Shown here one piece after another: positions 23,401 to 34,791 of a DNA stretch of 64,000 nt. The translations under genes and the position numbers were made by a program. Source of the stretch: Arthrinium phaeospermum (lineage: Eukaryota > Ascomycota > Sordariomycetes > Amphisphaeriales > Apiosporaceae); contig QYRS01000003.1 in NCBI GenBank assembly GCA_006503535.1, forward strand, positions 1,178,001 to 1,242,000, read 5' to 3'. Every line of letters starts with the position of its first letter. The stretch's first letter is position 1. The notes beneath the pieces are model-generated. The model searched no databases, had not been told where the DNA came from, and worked only from the letters and a program-made list of their open reading frames with translations.

Positions 23401-23808
23401 CTTGACAAGCGACTGGAAGTCGATATCCTTGACCAGAATCTCGGCATTTTCGCAGTTTCTCCTTATGAAGTCGCGCAGGGCTATGTGTACGATATGCAGG
23501 TTGCGCCGCCTGCCTTCGACAGGACGGCCGCCGGAGGAAGCGGCTATGGAGAGGTTCTCTTCGAGCTCGGCAGGATCGTAGCTGGAGTCGATGAGGGAGA
23601 GGAGGTCGGAGAAGACGGCACCGTCGTAGAAGTCTTCGATCTTCTTGGGGCCGGGCTTCTGTTTGCCTTCGGCCAGCATCTTGGTAGTCTGCGTCGCGAA
23701 GGGGTTAGCTTGGGATAACTGCGATGGCTCCGCCGTAGCGGTAAGGAGGTGACTTACCCAGTCCAGCAGGACATCCTGGCGCGCCTGGTTGAATTTGCTT
23801 CGCGGCAT
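20427..23808 (-). CDS. hok1: Hook-family dynein/endosome adaptor protein
   Basis: Five exons: 23808-23758, 23688-21508, 21009-20923, 20688-20526, 20443-20427 (832 aa). I start at ATG 23808 because an upstream in-frame ATG at 23847 sits only about 15 bp from a TATATAG box. Residues 1 to about 170 form the Hook domain (GAVFSDLLSLID, NLHIVHIALRDFI); then follows a long heptad-rich coiled coil to about residue 745; the last exons encode a conserved tail (AWYDLTSRLQSN, APKSWLNKQRQMVN) that ends ATPRR. In Aspergillus and Neurospora, Hook links early endosomes to cytoplasmic dynein through the FTS/FHIP complex and activates transport along microtubules. Intron 1 (69 nt) is a stop-free multiple of three. 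Intron 2 (498 nt) is unusually long and holds an alternative reading frame, see the next entry. Symbol follows Neurospora usage (hok-1; HookA in Aspergillus). Confidence 0.92.
21085..21507 (-). other. Possible alternative 3'-terminal exon of the Hook gene
   Basis: If the GTAAGT donor at 21507 is not used, the frame of the coiled-coil exon stays open for 140 more codons and stops at 21085 (884-aa product). The extra tail has an acidic start (SSDTEEDGEFD), a Ser/Pro/Arg-rich middle and ends WASSWFGKKSIG. Such a long open extension is unlikely by chance at this base composition. It would replace the conserved AWYDLTSRLQSN tail, so cargo-complex binding could differ. No good donor lies at its 3' end, so it would be a terminal, not an internal, exon. 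Inference only; no transcript data. Confidence 0.5.
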
Positions 23809-26102
23809 CTTGGTTGGTGGTTCCGGCTCGCGGTCTGTTGTTACCACGCTCTTGTCCGTCTATATAGGGTGGTGTTGAAAAGGAGGGATCAAAGGCAATC
23901 GCAGCCTCGCGGGCAAGTCGTGTTGTCTAGCGGATAACGACAAGGGTGGTTCGTGTTCGTGTGGGGAACGGGCCGGACGGTAGTTGCTGTAGCTGCGCGC
24001 TGTAAAGTACCCGACGTTCAAAGACAAAAAGAGCGACTACTGAAATGAATAAATAAAATGTGTGATGAGTGTACAAATAAGTCTAACGTGTGCAACAGGC
24101 AATTGTTCTCCTTCGGCCAGCGACTGGGGGGAGGGTTATCAAGGGAAGGAGTAACGAGTCGACGACAAAGGCATCAAAGGATCACCAAGGATGACGAGGT
24201 CTCATTCTTCGGCGGGCCTTAAAAGGAGAGGTGATCAATGCGAATTGGAACTTAGGTGGGCTAGATGTTTCGGGCCACAAAGCGCATTGTGTGGTTTCGC
24301 CAAAAGCCACGACACGAGGGGACGACCCAGGTTGAAATTTGACAGCTCTAGCCTGGGCTAGCCTTTCTTTTTGAGTTCGGGGACTGATTTCAGGTATGCG
24401 CGGAACGGTGGTGCTACTTGGAAATATGCAGAGCCGAGTCAAGCGTCACAACGCCCCTTGCTTTCCCGGTTGGAAAAGACGTGAAAGACGTCAAAGGTGT
24501 GTGTTGCAGCCGGATGTCGTTGTCGCTCCCGAAATTGGAAATATTGCATCAGTCCAAAGGCAGAAGGGTCTTGGCTCCAGGCCTATTTGATGCGGGCCGG
24601 GGTCGCTCACTGCCTTATCTATCAACCCGAAACCCTGCGCTAGCTCTTTTCAGTCGCTGCAGGACGTTTTTAGCCAGGGGAAAGCAGGGGACTAGAGTGC
24701 TGGAGGGGCTCGAGCCAACGCTAACCGCGAGGATCAAATGCGCTGAGTCGCCTCGTCGCTGACAGATGCACCTATCCCTCTCTTGCTGCAGCTCAGCTTT
24801 GATGTATGCCTTCAAGCCCGTGAATGTGTGTTTCAGACATACTACGTACGATGGTAACCCTTTTGTCTCAACAATGACCCAGTTGACACCTGTCATTTGG
24901 CAGCTCGAGGCTCGAATCACCGAGGCTCCCGAACACCGATGGGTTGGGCGGTTGCACCCGTCGACAACGATATACGACATACCCCGCGCCGTCATATGGG
25001 TACCAGCAGCAAGTAATTCCAAGGGTCGTGTTTCAACTCAGCTTGCCGATTGCTACTCTATCTATATATCAACTGCAGCCCTCCTTCATTATCACCATCC
25101 CGAGTAAGGGGTCATGCACGCCCAGCACAATACGTCAACAAGTGGTTGGTGGTTGTTCGTCCAGAGGGCGCCCCAATCCCTAGCAGCAGCCGGCCTTGAA
25201 TCAAACTTGACGATGAACCCATCTTGGGTATTTTAGGTGCTTCTATTTCGCCGCGTAAGTTTTCGTGGCATTGGGGCGCCGCCCCTACTGCTTACATCTT
25301 TCCAAACCGAGGTGGGAGACCTCATCCGACCTTTCGCATTTGCTTCTCCTGGCGTATCCATTTCGGCCAGCCTTTTCCCATGCTTGCTCGGATCCGGGGT
25401 ATGGCCCAGGCTCGTCTTTCTCACGCTCGAGGCTCTCGGTAGTGTCTTCTAAGATCTCCGTATTCGCACTACTCAATACATAACTCATTACCCCAATCTA
25501 CTGTCAACTTTTTGAGTGCGCCGTTTTACTGTTCTTTGTCCTGCTTCCTGGGAGGTCTCTGATTGGTAACGACGATGCGTGCTTAGCCTACTGACCAACT
25601 CCAGCAAACCAAGAATGCAGTGATAGGTGCGAAGTCATCCTCCTTTGCTACTGATGCGGGCCAATGATTCTTCATCGGGTCCGCAGCAGCGACCCCAATG
25701 TGGAGTGCTGATCCTCAGCCGCTGCTCCGGGTCAGCCTCAGCGTGTGGCTCCCCGTCTCTTTGTCGTGGTTGGCCGGCCCGTTCCGGATCATTGTCCCAA
25801 ACGGCTGCCAGCAGAAGCGCTTTACCTCTGTACCACTGTCATAACGGGCCTTTCTCTTGAACGACCGAAACATCTAGGATGTCCGAGAACCTCAGTCTTG
25901 GTGGCTCACATTGCTAGATATCGTACTACTGTCCTGAATAAAAATCCAAATCGTGAAGTGCCATTGATACCTCTTCCGCCGTCCCCAACTCCAGTCCTCA
26001 CTCATATGGCTTGTGTCATGGCTCTCGCTGGCGTGTACTCACCCCTGAATGTCCCTGTGAACAAAGGGTGGCCCATCTTCTCAACTCTGGCAAGCAGTCC
26101 CT
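23809..26102. other. Intergenic, 2.3 kb, Hook promoter and 3' side of the GST gene
   Basis: A TATATAG box for the Hook gene lies at about 23861-23866. No open frame in the rest shows a domain, and I see no RNA gene. Confidence 0.45.
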
Positions 26103-27052
26103 TTACCGTCTCGCCGGAACCACGCCGTCTCGCCCATCCACCTCCTCCCAGTCCTTGAGCGCATCCAGCAGCATTCCCAACTTGCCGCCCAACCACTTGT
26201 CGCGCAGATCCTCCCACTCGGGCAGACAGCCCCTCATGAACTGCAGCCAGCCCCCGAGGATGAGGTCAGCATACGCTGGAATCTCGTGCCCATCCACGTG
26301 AGGACTATTATTCTTGTCACCGTGTTGGTCGCTACTTGGGAAACAAAACCCGAGCTTTTCGTCCAACACCCTCTCGAACTCGCTTAACATACGGTTGCGA
26401 AGCTCTGACCCCAGCGGGACTTCGAGGTCCTCCCACTTCTTGGCCTTGCCGTTTTCAGGGAACCGCCGGAGAATGGCCGTCTTGTCGGACTCCGCCGTGC
26501 GCGGGTCGAGCGACAGGTAGAACTCGGCGAGCGGCAAGCCGTACTGAGTGAACAGCTCATCCACAACGGAGTTGAATACATGATGCAGCCCTACCGATTC
26601 ATGTGCATCTCCAGGAAAGAGAGAGTAAACAGACTCCCACCCGTACCAGAATTTTATGTGCATTGCGATTTCGAACGCGTTGTCCAGCACAATAGCCTTT
26701 TCACCATGATCCACGAAACGGGGACGGGGATTATGAAGGATAGGCAGCGAGGAAAAGACATTCCCATTCTGGTTCGCGCAAATGGCAGGAAGTCCGAGTG
26801 ACTCGCGTGTCGTGCCCACTTCGGAAAGAGGTACCCAGACCGTGCGATACGGGGCTTTGACGTAGTTGAGCGCGTAACTTTAGATGGTTAGAATAGGGCG
26901 CGAATTCTATCGAGGGTCTTGAGACTGAGAGGGTAGGTTGGAACTAGTGTTGCGACATACCGTATCTTCCACGAGTGCGGGTTTGTTGGCCAGGCCGCCG
27001 GGTCGAGGATACTATCATAGAGAGTGATGATGTGTTCACCGGAAGGATGCAT
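26103..27052 (-). CDS. Glutathione S-transferase, UstS-like
   Basis: Two exons: 27052-26961 and 26877-26103 (288 aa), joined over an 83-nt intron (GTATGT...AAAG, branch TCTAACC). The N-terminal thioredoxin-fold half reads NPHSWKIRYALNYVKAPYRT across the splice, followed by the variable strand and VLDNAFEIAMHIKFW (the place of the xxDSxxIAxYL glutathione-binding block). The C-terminal half is helical, with DLILGGWLQFMRG near residues 242-254, in line with the UstS/etherase-type C-terminal domain. No signal peptide. Such GSTs act in detoxification or in secondary metabolite steps that add or handle thiols. No biosynthetic neighbours support the second role. Several neighbouring-strand frames over this gene are shadows. 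Confidence 0.86.
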
Positions 27053-29324
27053 GGTGACGATTAGCGAGGCCGAACCAGTGTGCTAGTTATCTTGTCTGAA
27101 TTGAGATGCCGCGAAGTTTACAAAACTCGATGTCTGTCTCCCTCCTCTAGCATCAAGATTTGGGAGGGAATTTGTTGCCTTTTAAACACGCAGCATAAGA
27201 AGTATTTCTCTCCAAGTGACAACAAAGGGGAGGCATTACTGGATATGAAGCATTTACTAGAATATGAAATGCAACCCGAGAGCGCGAGCCACACCTCCAG
27301 AAACTACGAGAAAGGTTAGGCACTTCCGCGTTCACGTCCTTGACTCTGCGACTGTGAGGCGATGAAGTCACGGGGACTGAGGTAGGTCTACAACAATTAA
27401 CACTACGACAACCTCGCCCGAGGTCCCGCGACTGCTACCCTGTATCCTACCCTGTGGCGCTGCCGCTCGCTACATGTTCCGATGGCTAAAAGCTTCCTCA
27501 CGACAGAGTAACCCTAGGTTTCCTCAGATACACCAGCTTAAGGCTGTAGGAGGAAATCCAATCTACATTAAGTGAATAGCTTCTGGGCCGCTGATCATGA
27601 GCGCTGAGGTCCTACGATTATACGTGTCTCCCTAGCGCACTTAACAGCATAACATCACACTACAACTGCTACGCCTTTCTTCTCTGTCTGCCTCGACTTC
27701 CTCATATGGTCGAAGAAGCTTCGCCCACGCTGCTGCTAGATGATTGCGGAGGGCCACGACGCGTTGCAATGGCTGCTGTAGTCACCAAGCAACTTTGCGA
27801 TTTCGGCCTTAGAGGCAACGTGAAATCACACCTGGGCCGATCGTGGGTACAATGGACGGTGGCATGGTGTCTACAATATAGATATATGAATTTAGTAAAG
27901 AGTCTTCTGCTTCTCCAGACCGTGGAACTGTAGTGATCTTGGGCTATGGCTGCTAAGAATAAAAGTAAATGTTGAGTAAAGTGTGTCATTCTCGGGTTCA
28001 ATTAATCGGGATGTACCATCCTTCTTTTACACTCCCTCTTCATGCTCTTCCCATCCTCAAGCTTCATTGCCCCAAGAAGGCTTGGCTTTCCCATGTTGTC
28101 CCTTTCTTCGAGAGTGAAGTTTCTACGACTGAGATGCTTGAATCCCTGCGTATTGAAGATCTCAGGCATAAGAGAGCATTGGTAGGCCTTGTATCAACTT
28201 GGTCGTAGCTGAACGACTTTAACTTGGTTGCCCCTCTGCCATCAGACCCGCGGCTCATAAGGTCGAAAAGGCTGGAAGCGGAAACCTCTTTGACAACCAT
28301 ACATTGAGAACAATGGGCTTTCTTCAGCAGACCGTGGGCCGTGGAGGCCGCGGGCAGTGCGTTTCTCCAAATTACTAGGCTCTTCCGTGTTGTGTAAAAT
28401 GTGTTTGCTACCTACCTACGGACCTCCACAGAAAGGATCCACGAAAAGAGGTACTGGAATCTGTAAGTATTTTTATATACGCCTGGGGACCTTTGCTGCT
28501 GTCGCCTAGGTGGTTGCTTTAGTTACAGTACAGTTGCTGCCTCCAGGACGTAACCCTGTAGTGAACATAGCAACCCCCAAAGCTCTTCTGTTCCGTGGCC
28601 CGGCGCCGACCGGCTGTTTATGTTATTCCCATGCCGAAATAAAACCGGCATTATTCAACCCACGTCACCGCCCAAATTGTAACTGCCCAGGTGAGGTATC
28701 GATGTAGATCAGATGAGCAAGAGCTCGGGTAGCTCTCTCACAACCCACCTTCCCACAAGAAAAACACAAAAAAAAAAGCACCCCGCGGCATCCCGTTCCC
28801 AAGCTTGAGCTCTGTGGTCAACTTGAGGAGAACTTTTCCAGTTTGCATTTCTGGTCGGCCCTTGTCCATTACATCGTCACTCACGTCGAAGGTGCTGCTA
28901 GCGCGTCGTCTCGACCTTGCTGGCGACTCGATTTCGATTGCGCTGTCCTACTCTTCTTGCGATTCATACCAAGCGTCCCTGATAGAAACCAAACACTCGC
29001 AAAGGACAGGTTACCCTGTTGGTAAGTTTAACACTTTCTTTCACCTACTTGATGGCGCACGCGTTGCTTCTATCAAGCAACGATCGACAGTCCAGTCATT
29101 CCAACTACCTGGGATTTTCCAACGGAATAAATATCCGTTTATTTCAATGGCAGCCAGTGTTCTTTAATAATTATGTACAATACGGCATAACCTGGTGGGA
29201 GCAACGAATTCGCCATCAAGTGTACATCCAATTATGCTCACAGACAGCTAATCGATATGTTCTCGTACCAGGTCCTTGTATCACTACTACCAGTCAGGTG
29301 TTTGTGGTGTAGAAATTGCTCGCT
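27053..29324. other. Intergenic, 2.3 kb, with a probable spliced leader region at its right end
   Basis: No gene is supported in 27053-28900. Near the right end a pyrimidine-rich stretch (about 28940-28958), the 56-bp element 28960-29015 and a GTAAGT donor at about 29021 look like a 5' leader with an intron for the acidic-tract gene starting at 29325. A poly-A run lies near 28765-28777. Confidence 0.4.
28960..29015 (+). repeat. 56-bp leader-like element, copy 2
   Basis: Gapless 45/56 match to the minus strand of 19390-19445. It sits upstream of and in the same direction as the acidic-tract gene, just before a GTAAGT splice donor. Confidence 0.55.
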
Positions 29325-29494
29325 ATGCCAGTCTCCTTCCTCGATCTCCCTAGGGAGCTCCGAGACGATGTCTATAAGGAGCTCTTTTTGATTGAGGATC
29401 CTGTTCGACTGTTCATCTGTGAAAGACCGTCTTCCCCTGTGGAAGAGTGGTTTACTACCGACGACGAAGATAGCGAAGATGATGAGGATGAGAA

Positions 29495-29525
<31 letters not shown>

Positions 29526-29549
29526 TACGACGACGAAGGTGATGAGGAT

Positions 29550-29600
<51 letters not shown>

Positions 29601-30344
29601 GATGACGACGATGACGACGACGACGACGACGACGAAGCTGACGAGGATGAAGCAGATGACCAGTGCCCCTCTGAGACTGTATGGAGCTCTGTTAGCAGCG
29701 ACAACAGCAACCCCAATGCTCTTCCCCTGTTCAAGAAGAAGACACCTGCCAAGGCGGGATCCCCTGCTCTCTCTGACGAGCGTGATTCGCTCGTGTTGGT
29801 TACCAGCTCAAGAGTACTGCGCTCATCCCGTTTCCGGAAGGAATACTACGATGACAAGAACGCCTTACTTCGAGTGAACCGCCAAGTCTCGCAGGAGGCA
29901 CGCGAGTATCTGTACTCGCACACCCGCTTCGTGGTGAGCCCCGACTACCGTCTCTGCTACGACTACTTCCCCACCTACCCCTTCTGGGGTGGCGAGGCCC
30001 TGAGAAAGGCGGACGGTGTCTGCGTTCTGAACACCTTCTTCGACACGATCGGCACCAACGCCCAGTACACCCGCCACTTCTGGTTCACGCTGTCCGGCTT
30101 TCTCGAGTGGGAGCTGCTGGGCATGTGCCTCGCGCTGCACGACCGCTGCCCGAGCCTCCAGACCCTCAAGATTGCCGAGGGCCGCTTCCTTGATCCCGAT
30201 TGCGCGCTGCACCACTATGACATCATCTGGAAGCCCATCGGTAGATGCCTAGTGGACTGGGTGCGTATGTGCCCGGAGCTACTGGCTGAGTTCTATGAAG
30301 AACTGGCCAAGATGCTTGAGCTTGATCGCATCATCCTCGAGTAA
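29325..30344 (+). CDS. Fungal LPxELR (F-box-like) protein with acidic repeat tract
   Basis: Single exon of 339 aa starting at ATG 29325 (an upstream in-frame TTG is not a likely start). It opens FLDLPRELRDDVYKELF, the short F-box-like motif at the N-terminus of a large family of uncharacterised fungal proteins (LPxELRxxIY). Residues about 45-112 are almost all Asp, Glu and Gly, encoded by GAC/GAT runs and by six tandem GATGGCGAC units (about 29548-29601). The rest (LLRVNRQVSQEAREYLYSH, then WFTLSGFLEWELLG) resembles the family's conserved ALLRVNRQIxxEA block. Function is unknown; members are often thought to be ubiquitin-ligase adaptors, which is not shown here. The acidic tract length is likely to vary between strains. 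Confidence 0.78.
29548..29601 (+). repeat. Coding minisatellite, six copies of a 9-bp unit
   Basis: GATGGCGAC repeated six times (Asp-Gly-Asp units), embedded in longer GAC/GAT triplet runs (about 29497-29530 and 29602-29634). The antisense frame is a poly-Ser shadow. Confidence 0.85.
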
Positions 30345-31732
30345 ACGTGGAGCGAAAGACCGTCAGGTGGTCAAGGTTGACCAAAGGAAAGCAGGAATGG
30401 TGTTATGTGTGGTTCTCTTGTTGCGGAGAGTCAGGATGCTGCGTTTGGGACCATCACACCTGCTTGGGCGATGGCTGTTGCTATGTGTTTTCGTTCTTGT
30501 TTGACAGATGGGCAATCAGTCCTACAGAAGATTACTAGGTACAGTGGTATTCGTTTATTCCACTGCTGTAATCTGGAGTCAGTGGAGTAATCAAGACAGG
30601 TAGTGTCAATAGAATAGAGAAAGTACGATTGATTCCTGCGGCCGCTTGCAAGTTGATGAATGATGATATTGTGTCACCCATATTTTCTCCAAAGTAACAG
30701 TGTCACTCACGGTGGATCTCTGATGGCCCAAGGCTGTCATAGGTCTTGCAAGTATGATGCCTCAGGTCAACCTGTTGCGTGCTGTCCGATCTGGGTAGGG
30801 ATCCGGATTGCTCGCATAAATATTGGGGGAATGCTGCATGTGCTTGAATAAGTTCCGAACCCAAGACTCCCAACGGTCAGAATAAGAAAGCGGGCCCGGC
30901 AGCCCGGCCTCCTTGGCTTGAACGGGTATCTCCATGCATCTTGGCGTCGCCCGCAGAGACCAGGATTGGACACAGTTCCTGTTATGTAAGGCGATCGACT
31001 GTGACGAAAGGAAGCTCGACGATCGCCAAGTCTGATATTGTCGTCTCGGAGTCGCATGTTTGGTTGACGAGCAGGAGTTTCACTCTTTTAAGTCTCCATG
31101 ATCTGATTCCTTTACGCGGAATTCGACGAGCAGTTGATTTCCCCAAGAACATGTGAACATTCACGTATGAAAGATGCATTTGGGTATGACAAAGACGGCA
31201 AAAACGAGCGAGGAAAGTCTTGAGTACTGATTCTATTAGGTAGATACGAAGGAACCCCGTCTACTAGGATGGGCAGCATCTTCGCAGCAGCGATCGAACT
31301 GCCGCGACACCATGTCCGAGGTATTACCCACGGCATCTCCAGAAAACTGGTTAGGCCAAGTCGGTACCCGTCAAAAGTAAAACAAGAAATAATGTAGGTA
31401 CCCAAAAGCGATGACAACCTGGTGCTGCTTCGACTCTATGATATGCATTTAATTTCAAAGCCCGAATTGGAGCCCAAACGCCCGTGGAAGTGGCGGGTCT
31501 GGTCCACCTTGTTTTGTTGCATTGCAAGTTCATCGGCCTGGCGTGTTCAATCGATGAACCGGTTTCTGTGTTCACCACCATGGGATACTGCTTCTGCTTT
31601 CTTGTTGTTGCTATGTAGTCGCATAAGGGGGGTATATAATCAAAGTCGACCGGCGGCCCTTCAACGTGCCCAACGCGGTTGGATGTTGTTGTTGTTTTTC
31701 TATCGTGAAGATCGTAAAATGGTGCTCGGCGA
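30345..31732. other. Intergenic, 1.4 kb, between convergent genes
   Basis: No gene or structured RNA is supported. Short frames have no domain signature. A GTTGTTGTT run lies near 31683-31697, just beyond the inhibitor gene's stop codon. Confidence 0.4.
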
Positions 31733-32172
31733 CTACGAGAGGTTGTTGGAGATCTTGACCTCCTGGTCCTCCTCGATGACGGCGTTGTACTCGGTGCTCC
31801 AGGCGGTCACGCTCTCGACAATCTTCTGCGGTGCCTTGGCGGCGAAGCCCCTGTGGTGTCTTTGTTAGCAAATGCCTTCCCCTAAAGCTTATTTCACCGG
31901 GGTTCCGAAAACGACTCCGTAGAGAGCGAATGAACCATCTCTGGGGAACAAAGGGGCGAACAGCGGGAGAGGAACGGCGCAGTCACTCACTTGAAGAGCG
32001 TGTAGCTGTGAGTAATCACGCCACCGGCGTTGGTGATCTCGTCTTTGGCGCGGGTCATGACGTCTTCGGCAGTTTCTTGAGGGAAGGTAACGATGATGCC
32101 CTTCTGCACATCAACGGCGACGGCACCCTGGGCGACAGCGAGAGCTGCGACGACGGAGGCGAAGAAACGCAT
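31733..32172 (-). CDS. Small secreted inhibitor I9-type protein
   Basis: Two exons: 32172-31991 and 31850-31733 (99 aa), joined over a 140-nt intron (GTGAGT...CACAG, branch TGCTAAC). I start at MRFFASVVAALAVAQGAVA, a clear signal peptide, not at an upstream in-frame ATG that would put a 24-residue polar leader in front. The mature part KGIIVTFPQETAEDVMTRAK, GGVITHSYTLFKGFAAKAP, then YNAVIEEDQEVK has the beta-alpha-beta pattern of subtilisin propeptides (inhibitor I9 domain), as in the free inhibitors yeast Pbi2 and Pleurotus POIA1. No subtilisin gene lies next to it. The role may be inhibition or chaperoning of a secreted serine protease; the target is unknown. Confidence 0.88.
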
Positions 32173-33109
32173 GATGGCTGAGCTGCTGTTGTTGGCGTTG
32201 ATTGATTGATTGAGCAAGGAGGTGATGGAGTTCGGCGGATGCAACCGATCTCGTTATGTACGTTAGGTGGGTCGTAGTGGATGATGACCGATTAATGCAA
32301 TAAAGGGTTATTGTCTCGAACGTATTGGCTTTGTCAAAAAATTGTTTCGGGGTCGACAGATCGTTGCGATCGGAATTGAATAGTAGTAGTAATTGCGATG
32401 ATGATAAGTTGAAGAACGCAGAGTTGGTTTAATGCTGAGCGATGGCGGGATGTTGCGACTGGAGGCGCATGAGAGCCGTCTGGGGGGGCTTGGGGCATGT
32501 TTGACCAACGGTGCTGATCCTCCACCCCCTCCACCAGCCAGCTTCCAGAACCGCCTCCCCCCGGCAGTCTGCCGTCTCACCCACCCCACTCTGGCCAATC
32601 CAGGGTACCTTCCCAGGCGGGCAGCTGGCGGTGCTTAGAGGTACTTAAATCCAAATGGCACATGCAATCTGCGCAAAGTGCAGCACCATATTTCGGCCGT
32701 TTGGGTAGGTTACCATTTGGGCTTGCAGAACTCCGCATTCCGCATTCCCAGCTTCCGCTAGGGGAAGGTGCCTAACTCATCTGGCTTAAGGTTGTTTTCT
32801 CGTGGGCCCAGAAGAAACCCTGATTGTTTGCATCTGACTGTTCTGATTCAAAGATGTGTTTGCTGATACTCGATCTGCCCCATTAAAACTTGCGAGAAAG
32901 TCATCAATGTAAAGATGACAATCTGGGCCATGCATGTCTATATGCCATTGATTACCGAATACCGCTTTAGCTGATTTACTGTACATATGAAAACAAGCCA
33001 GGAGAAGAGCCGCGGTTGCCTCGAGATTGGTGCCTGAATCCGTCACGTGACCGCAGCATTGTTTCGGCCGCTCCCTTTCGGCGAGGTTCCCCTAGCGTTG
33101 CTGCTTTGA
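32173..33109. other. Intergenic, 0.9 kb
   Basis: Holds the promoter of the I9 inhibitor gene (minus strand, right side) and the 3' flank of the terpene synthase gene. No gene is supported. A CA/TG-poor, C-rich stretch lies near 32515-32585. Confidence 0.4.
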
Positions 33110-34791
33110 CTACCATGATCCCAGTCCGACCGGTACGTCCAAGACACGTGTTTCACGCAACCGGCGACCTTCCTCCTTGCTGAAATATCGCCCCGTCCGG
33201 AAGCTGTAATTATCCATACCATGTGAGCAATCGAAATCCACGTTCAATATTGGAGGAATTGAAGAAGAGATAAAAGAGAAACCCACCTCCATAGCAAGCT
33301 GCCCAGTGCGATGTTCCGGAGCCCATCGAGGTACTCCAAAACCTGCCGGTCGAGGACAGGGCCCCAGCTCGGCATCGCCGCCACGGCGCTGGACCATCGC
33401 TGATAGCATGCGTCCAGCATACGGCCGGCCTCGTCCAGGGCGCTTTGCAGAGACCAGCCTTGGGCCTGGAGGATGCCGATGACGGAGAGCTCTTCGCCTT
33501 GCTTCTGAAGACACCCCAGGGAATGTCAGAACTTGTATAATTCACTACCGTGGAAAGTCAAATACGAACCATGTCCTTCTTGTACGACAGTATGTCGTTG
33601 TCCCTGGCGAACGTTGTCAGATTTTCCCAGCCCCAAGTGGGGTTTGCTGCACGTACAGTAGTACCAGGTCTATAGCGACCTCCCGGCAGTCCTTCAACGA
33701 CTGGTGGTTGATGACGTAGTCGGGCAGGTCTATACCGAGCGCATACTCGACAAGGGCGATACAGGGCATCACCCCAATGGTCCTGCGGCTGCGAAGAGTT
33801 AGAACAAGGGTCATTTGGACTCATCATGGGAGCCTGTAGCCTTACCGAAAGTCCAAATAGTCCTTGATGGACAGTTCCGCCACGTCAAACTGCCGGGCGT
33901 GCACCTGTCCCAACACTCCCAGCATGTAGTGTTTCATGTCTTCGAGGTTGTTTGCTATTAGTCTCTTGAAAGAACAAATGATGTTTTCAGGTTGGACTGG
34001 GAGACAAAACCACCCACATTGCTTGTAACGGTGTTGCAGTCTCGGTGAAGCCCTCTGAGGTCCTTTATTAGTATAGCCCCCTCGATATATAATGTGGCGA
34101 GAATAGATACCTTTTTGAAATTGTGCCAGCTCACCTGGAAGGCATGTGACATAGGTTCTTCATCCCGAGAGATATCAGGGTAGTTATCGTCGAGAACCGA
34201 CAACGTTTGGATAATTGTATTGGCTGCTTCGTACACATCGTCCTTGAGATGGCCTTCGTCGAACTCTTTCCTTGCGGGTTAGCTAAGATGTCGAACATGC
34301 CGGGCATAAGAAAAGCATGGAACTCACGGTCATCCCAAGGAAAAGCCTGGGCACTCCTTATCAGCAAACATTCCCTCCAAGTGGATTCGACTCATATAAG
34401 TGAAGGGGATCACTCACCCAGTGTTGCCAGTCCACCATAGTACGGAGGGCTTCGGCATCGCAACGCGGAGCCCACCAAGACACCAAGTAGGTGAAGTCGG
34501 CCCGGGAGTTTCGGTGAGCCGCCCCCTTATCATACCCCAGCGTCCTGCAGTTGCGAAGCACCATGCTAATAAGCTTGTAGTCCAAAGAAAGAAAGGACCG
34601 AATACGTACTTTGCAATCCAGTGATCTGCCTCCTTCTTGACCTGCTCGTAGTGGGGGTTCTGGACGGGATCTACCGAAAGTATAGCCGTGAACAAGTCGG
34701 GTATCACCACTTCCATGACATCGTCTTTCGGCGTGGAAGACAACACCTTAGTAGGTAAAAGGTCAATCGGACTCTGCTGGACTTCCGTCAT
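33110..34791 (-). CDS. Class I terpene synthase (fungal sesquiterpene cyclase type)
   Basis: Ten exons: 34791-34610, 34544-34418, 34346-34328 (19 nt), 34265-34111, 34054-34018, 33939-33846, 33788-33657, 33603-33570, 33504-33287, 33203-33110; 363 aa, a normal length. The metal-binding motif DDQFDE is at residues 108-113, split by an intron inside the Gln codon. The NSE motif NDILSYKKD is at 251-259. The pyrophosphate-sensing Arg lies in RRRTIG (205-210), 46 residues before the NSE motif, and the RY pair is at 338-339. All catalytic features are intact. The layout resembles longiborneol-synthase-like cyclases; the product cannot be predicted. Exon 5/6 joining is the least certain: the chosen 78-nt intron (donor GTGGGT, acceptor GAAG) gives the spacing usual in the family, but the unspliced sequence is also open. 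A TATATG element lies near 34910. No P450, reductase or transporter flanks it. Confidence 0.93.

Noticed and set aside
29525..29752. Poly-Ser frame opposite the acidic tract
   Set aside because: Reverse-strand reading of the GAC/GAT repeat.
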